From: Dehalococcoidia bacterium
GTDB lineage: Bacteria > Chloroflexota > Dehalococcoidia > GIF9 > AB-539-J10
NCBI GenBank assembly: GCA_030606385.1
Contig: JAUWGN010000036.1
Location: forward strand, 1-8,167
Length of the DNA: 8,167 bases
Direction: 5' to 3'
How positions within the stretch are numbered: position 1 is the stretch's first letter; the number at the start of each line of letters is the position of its first letter. The notes below the pieces were generated by a model. It worked only from the letters and a program-made list of their open reading frames with translations, searched no databases and was not told where the DNA came from. Shown one piece after another: positions 5,684 through 8,167 of the stretch. A program made the translations under genes and the position numbers.

Positions 5684-5714
5684 AGCGTCGAAGCCTTTTT
5701 TGCAATTTGACGCT
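5684..5714. repeat. Inverted repeat upstream of tRNA-Asp, overlapping its -35 element
   Basis: AGCGTCGAA (5684-5692) pairs with TTTGACGCT (5706-5714) over 9 positions, one of them G-U, around a 13-nt loop containing TTTTTT. The right arm contains TTGACG, the -35 element of the tRNA promoter. As RNA it could act as a weak end for the radical SAM transcript, with a T-run (5721-5725) a few bases later. As DNA it could be a protein-binding site at the promoter. Confidence 0.35.
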
Positions 5715-5736
5715 GGGGAATTTTTGTTGCTATAGT
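5707..5736 (+). promoter_or_regulatory. Promoter of the tRNA-Asp / mobA transcript
   Basis: TTGACG (5707-5712, 5 of 6) and TATAGT (5731-5736, 5 of 6) are separated by 18 nt. The predicted start near 5743 lies about 17 nt before the mature tRNA 5' end, as expected for a bacterial tRNA gene. No other promoter is evident between the tRNA and mobA, so this one may drive the whole molybdenum-cofactor operon. Confidence 0.6.
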
Positions 5737-5759
5737 GTAGGTGACAGGTTTTGATTTGT

Positions 5760-5834
5760 GGCCCCGTAGTGTAGCGGTTTTAACATGCCACCCTGTCACG
5801 GTGGAGATCAGGGGTTCGAATCCCCTCGGGGTCG
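5760..5834 (+). tRNA. tRNA-Asp (anticodon GTC)
   Basis: A complete cloverleaf can be drawn. The acceptor GGCCCCG (5760-5766) pairs with CGGGGTC (5827-5833), with one G-U pair, and the discriminator base is G5834. The D stem is GTGT/ACAT, the anticodon stem CCACC/GGTGG encloses the loop CTGTCAC with anticodon GTC at 5795-5797, the variable region is short, and the T stem AGGGG/CCCCT encloses TTCGAAT. No CCA is encoded. The anticodon GUC reads GAC and GAT, hence aspartate. The start codon of mobA lies 18 nt after the discriminator. Confidence 0.97.
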
Positions 5835-5852
5835 CTTCTTATTTTTATAGCG

Positions 5853-6470
5853 GTGGTCACCTCAATCATTCTTGCTGGAGGAGGAAGTTCCCGCCTCGGA
5901 GGCAGTAAGGCCATGCAAATTGTCGGGGGGAAGAGCTTACTGCAGCGAGTGGTTGACCGGGTTACGCTGGTAAGCGACCAAATCCTGGTGATAGGTTCTG
6001 CCTACCAGCCTGGCTTCCCAACCGATTCCAGAATAGAATACAAAGAGGATTTGTATCCTGATAAAGGTCCACTTGGAGGAATCTATACCGGATTATCAGC
6101 CTCTAAATCAGTCTACAATGTCGTGGTTGCCTGTGACATGCCCTTCTTGAATGTGGAACTGCTACACTACATGATTAAACTCTCCCCTGGTTTTGATGCT
6201 GTTGTCCCTTGGACAGAAAAGGTTCAACCTCTCCATGCCGTGTATTCCAGAGCTTGTGTGGATGCTATGGGGGTACAGGTGAAGGAGGACCGCGTCAAAA
6301 TTACCTGGTTCTTGGATGACGTACATGTTAGATACATTGAACAAGCTGAGTGCCAGGACTTCGACCCTCGTCTTCTAAGTTTTTTCAACGTGAATTCCCA
6401 GGCAGATCTGGCCCGAGCCAATACCCTGATAGAGGAAAACATTGGCTTAGGTAATAGAGATAAGCTATAA
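5853..6470 (+). CDS. mobA: Molybdenum cofactor guanylyltransferase MobA
   Basis: A 205-residue cytoplasmic enzyme that joins GMP from GTP to Mo-molybdopterin to give the guanine dinucleotide cofactor used by DMSO-reductase-type enzymes. Visible features are the nucleotide-binding LAGGGSSRLGGSKA (7-20), KGPLGGIYTGL (71-81), the metal-binding CDMPFL (94-99), QPLHAVYS (125-132), and FFNVNSQADL near the end (177-186). Length is normal for the family. The start is GTG at 5853: the conserved strand TSIILAGG begins at residue 3, leaving no room for a later start. No Shine-Dalgarno sequence precedes it, and the tRNA ends only 18 nt upstream, so the message is probably a cleaved tRNA-mobA transcript. 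moeA follows after 48 nt. The relatives that attach CMP (MocA) share the fold, but the sequence and context favour MobA. Confidence 0.92.
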   Translation: MVTSIILAGGGSSRLGGSKAMQIVGGKSLLQRVVDRVTLVSDQILVIGSAYQPGFPTDSRIEYKEDLYPDKGPLGGIYTGLSASKSVYNVVVACDMPFLNVELLHYMIKLSPGFDAVVPWTEKVQPLHAVYSRACVDAMGVQVKEDRVKITWFLDDVHVRYIEQAECQDFDPRLLSFFNVNSQADLARANTLIEENIGLGNRDKL

Positions 6471-6471
6471 T
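6442..6471 (+). promoter_or_regulatory. Possible internal promoter before moeA
   Basis: TTGGCT (6442-6447, 4 of 6) and a perfect TATAAT (6466-6471) are 18 nt apart at the very end of mobA. The -10 shares bases with the mobA stop codon. It could give moeA and mobB extra expression independent of the tRNA promoter. Chance occurrence in AT-rich sequence is possible. Confidence 0.3.
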
Positions 6472-6518
6472 CAAGTCTTAGGTTACTTCAAAAGCCAAAG
6501 TTGTAAGGAATTTGTTGC

Positions 6519-7775
6519 ATGGTCTCTGTGGAAGAAGCGTTACAGAAGATTCTTTCCTGTATTGAAGTTCTTGAGCCTGAAACGAAGCCAATACTGGATT
6601 GTTCGGGTCAAGTCCTGGCTGAGGATATTCGTTCTACCATTGATATTCCTCCGCTGGATAATTCCGCCATGGACGGCTATGCAGTGAAGGCTGATGATAC
6701 ACATGGTGTTAGCGAAGCATCACCGAAAATTTTATCGGTGACTGGCAAGGTTGCTGCCGGCTCTATGCCCCGGGGAAAAGTCAAGCGAGGGTCGGCCATT
6801 CGCATCATGACCGGGGCACCACTCCCTCAAGGTGCTGATGCTGTAGTGCCTTTCGAAGATACCGATGAAGTTGCACGGAAAGCGTCTCACCGTGATCTAT
6901 CGCAGATTGGTATATTGCGTGAGGTACCGGAAGGGATGAATGTTCGTCGGAAGGGAGAGGATATTGCTAAAGGCTCACTGGTGTTGAAAAAGGGAACCGT
7001 GCTTCGTCCCTCAAAAATAGGTGTGATAGCTTCTCTGGGACGTCCTACCGTCGCGGTTATTCGCCGTCCGATTGTTTCTATATTAGCTACAGGCGACGAG
7101 CTTACCGATATTGACCAGCCGCTGCCTGCGGGAAAGATTTATAACAGCAACACATATACCATTGCTGCTGAAGTCAGGCAATATGGTGGCATTGCCAAAA
7201 TTCTGGGGATAGGGCGTGATTCAGTTCGGTCGTTGGAACAGAAAATTGATGAAGGGCTGGACTCAGACATGCTTATCACCTCCGGTGGTGTATCTAAGGG
7301 GGATTACGATGTGGTGAAGGATGTTCTGGCAAAGTGTGGCGAGATTACCTTACAGACGGTGTGTATGAAGCCGGGGAAACCTTCTGCCTTTGGGATGATT
7401 GGAAAGGGGAGCAGAAAAATTCCTCACCTAGGCTTGCCGGGAAATCCGGTTAGCTCGATGGTGACCTTTGAACAATTTGCTCGTCCGGCGATTTTAAAGA
7501 TGATGGGCAAAAGCAACCTTGCTAAGCCATCCATCCGGGCGATTATGGAGGACGATATTGTGAATACCGATATGCGACGCCTCTTTGCCAGGGTGACTGT
7601 TGCCAAGCGCAACGGTAAATATTATGCTCGCGTTACCGGTCCTCAGGGCTCGGGAATTCTTACCTCCATGGTAAAGGCAAATGGCCTGGCGGTTATCCCT
7701 GAGAGCACCAAGCGGGTTAAAAGTGGAGACATAGTCGAGGTGCAGATGTTAGATTGGGGGGAGGAAGTCTATTAA
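6519..7775 (+). CDS. moeA: Molybdopterin molybdenumtransferase MoeA
   Basis: A 418-residue cytoplasmic enzyme that inserts molybdate into adenylylated molybdopterin, the step before MobA acts. The family domains are all present: the N-terminal PPLDNSAMDGYAV (44-56), then MTGAPLPQGADAVV (97-110) and RKGEDI (144-149), the MoaB-like central domain with ATGDEL (190-195) and TSGGVSKGDYD (254-264), KPGKP (284-288), GLPGNPVSS (305-313), and the small C-terminal beta domain from about residue 335. The acidic and serine/threonine residues that bind molybdopterin and metal lie in these motifs and look intact. The ATG is preceded by TAAGGA (6504-6509) at 9 nt. mobB starts 10 nt after the stop, which indicates one operon. 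Related enzymes insert tungsten in some anaerobes, so either metal is possible. Confidence 0.95.
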   Translation: MVSVEEALQKILSCIEVLEPETKPILDCSGQVLAEDIRSTIDIPPLDNSAMDGYAVKADDTHGVSEASPKILSVTGKVAAGSMPRGKVKRGSAIRIMTGAPLPQGADAVVPFEDTDEVARKASHRDLSQIGILREVPEGMNVRRKGEDIAKGSLVLKKGTVLRPSKIGVIASLGRPTVAVIRRPIVSILATGDELTDIDQPLPAGKIYNSNTYTIAAEVRQYGGIAKILGIGRDSVRSLEQKIDEGLDSDMLITSGGVSKGDYDVVKDVLAKCGEITLQTVCMKPGKPSAFGMIGKGSRKIPHLGLPGNPVSSMVTFEQFARPAILKMMGKSNLAKPSIRAIMEDDIVNTDMRRLFARVTVAKRNGKYYARVTGPQGSGILTSMVKANGLAVIPESTKRVKSGDIVEVQMLDWGEEVY

Positions 7776-7785
7776 AGGAGTAAAG

Positions 7786-8167
7786 ATGTTTCCTGTAGTT
7801 TCCATTGTGGGCAAATCGGGGAGTGGCAAAACAAACCTCATTGAGCGTCTGATTCAGGAGTTTAAAAAGCGGGGATACCGAATTGCCACGGTGAAACATA
7901 GCCCGAAGGAAATAGATATTGATAAGCCTGGAAAGGATAGCTGGAGGTTCGCTGAGGCAGGTAGCGAAACTGTGGTGGCGGTATCACCTGACAGGCTTTT
8001 ATTGACCAGAAGCCTGAAGCATGAGCCAAAAATCGAGGAAATTCTGTGGACTATTGGTTCTGACTTTGACCTTGTGTTAATCGAGGGGTTCAGGAAAGGT
8101 AAAGCTCCCAAAATTGAGGTGCATAGAAAGGAGCTGGGGAAAGAGCTATTTTGTCCTGCGAAGATAC
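7786..8167 (+). CDS. mobB: Molybdopterin-guanine dinucleotide biosynthesis adapter protein MobB (3' end outside window)
   Basis: The frame is open from ATG 7786 to the window edge (127 codons). It shows the P-loop GKSGSGKT (9-16), the MobB signature around TVKHSP (35-40), DIDKPGKDSWRFAEAGSETV (44-63), and the later LIEGFRK (98-104). MobB is a small GTP-binding protein that assists MobA in cofactor assembly and delivery. The strong AAAGGAG (7774-7780) overlaps the moeA stop and sits 5 nt before the ATG, so translation is probably coupled to moeA. The visible part covers most of a standalone MobB of about 160-170 residues. A fusion to a further domain beyond the edge cannot be excluded. Confidence 0.93.
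   Translation, partial: MFPVVSIVGKSGSGKTNLIERLIQEFKKRGYRIATVKHSPKEIDIDKPGKDSWRFAEAGSETVVAVSPDRLLLTRSLKHEPKIEEILWTIGSDFDLVLIEGFRKGKAPKIEVHRKELGKELFCPAKI

Noticed and set aside
1..8167. CRISPR array, phage genes or an intact insertion sequence
   Set aside because: No regularly spaced repeats, phage structural or integrase proteins, or transposase catalytic motifs were seen on either strand.

Overview
The window most likely comes from a Chloroflexota genome, probably an uncultured anaerobic member of the Dehalococcoidia. This rests mainly on a gene at 229-1029 that looks like the Actinobacteria/Chloroflexi type of Vms1-like release factor (acVLRF1). A PflX-type radical SAM gene, an oxalate/formate-type MFS carrier and molybdenum-cofactor genes fit that picture but do not prove it. 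Base composition is mixed: the short-chain dehydrogenase gene and its flanks are visibly AT-richer than the MFS and mazF regions.

Layout. (1) 2-148 is the 3' end of mutS2 (C-terminal Smr domain), followed on the same strand by the acVLRF1-like gene. (2) 1031-2060 holds an AT-rich single-gene unit: a dehydrogenase resembling 3-ketodihydrosphingosine reductase, with its own promoter and stem-loops on both sides. (3) 2105-2734 on the minus strand is a complete MazF-type toxin-antitoxin operon, with a clear promoter and a three-half-site operator. (4) 2735-3039 has no recognisable gene. (5) 3040-4314 is an MFS carrier whose stop codon lies in a REP-like palindrome. (6) 4315-4621 has no recognisable gene, and 4622-5614 is a PflX-like radical SAM protein. 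(7) 5707 to the right edge is a tRNA-Asp(GUC) gene with its promoter, followed 18 nt later by mobA, then moeA and mobB (cut by the window edge). This is a cofactor-finishing operon that inserts molybdenum into molybdopterin and attaches the nucleotide.

How the genes work together. The clearest functional link is mobA-moeA-mobB. The most interesting inferred link is mutS2 with the acVLRF1-like gene. Bacterial MutS2 is known to sense collided ribosomes and promote their splitting, which leaves peptidyl-tRNA on the large subunit. Vms1/VLRF1-type proteins release such chains. Side by side, the two genes suggest a two-step ribosome-rescue module. The other genes look like independent accessory units. 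I found no CRISPR array, prophage or intact insertion sequence.
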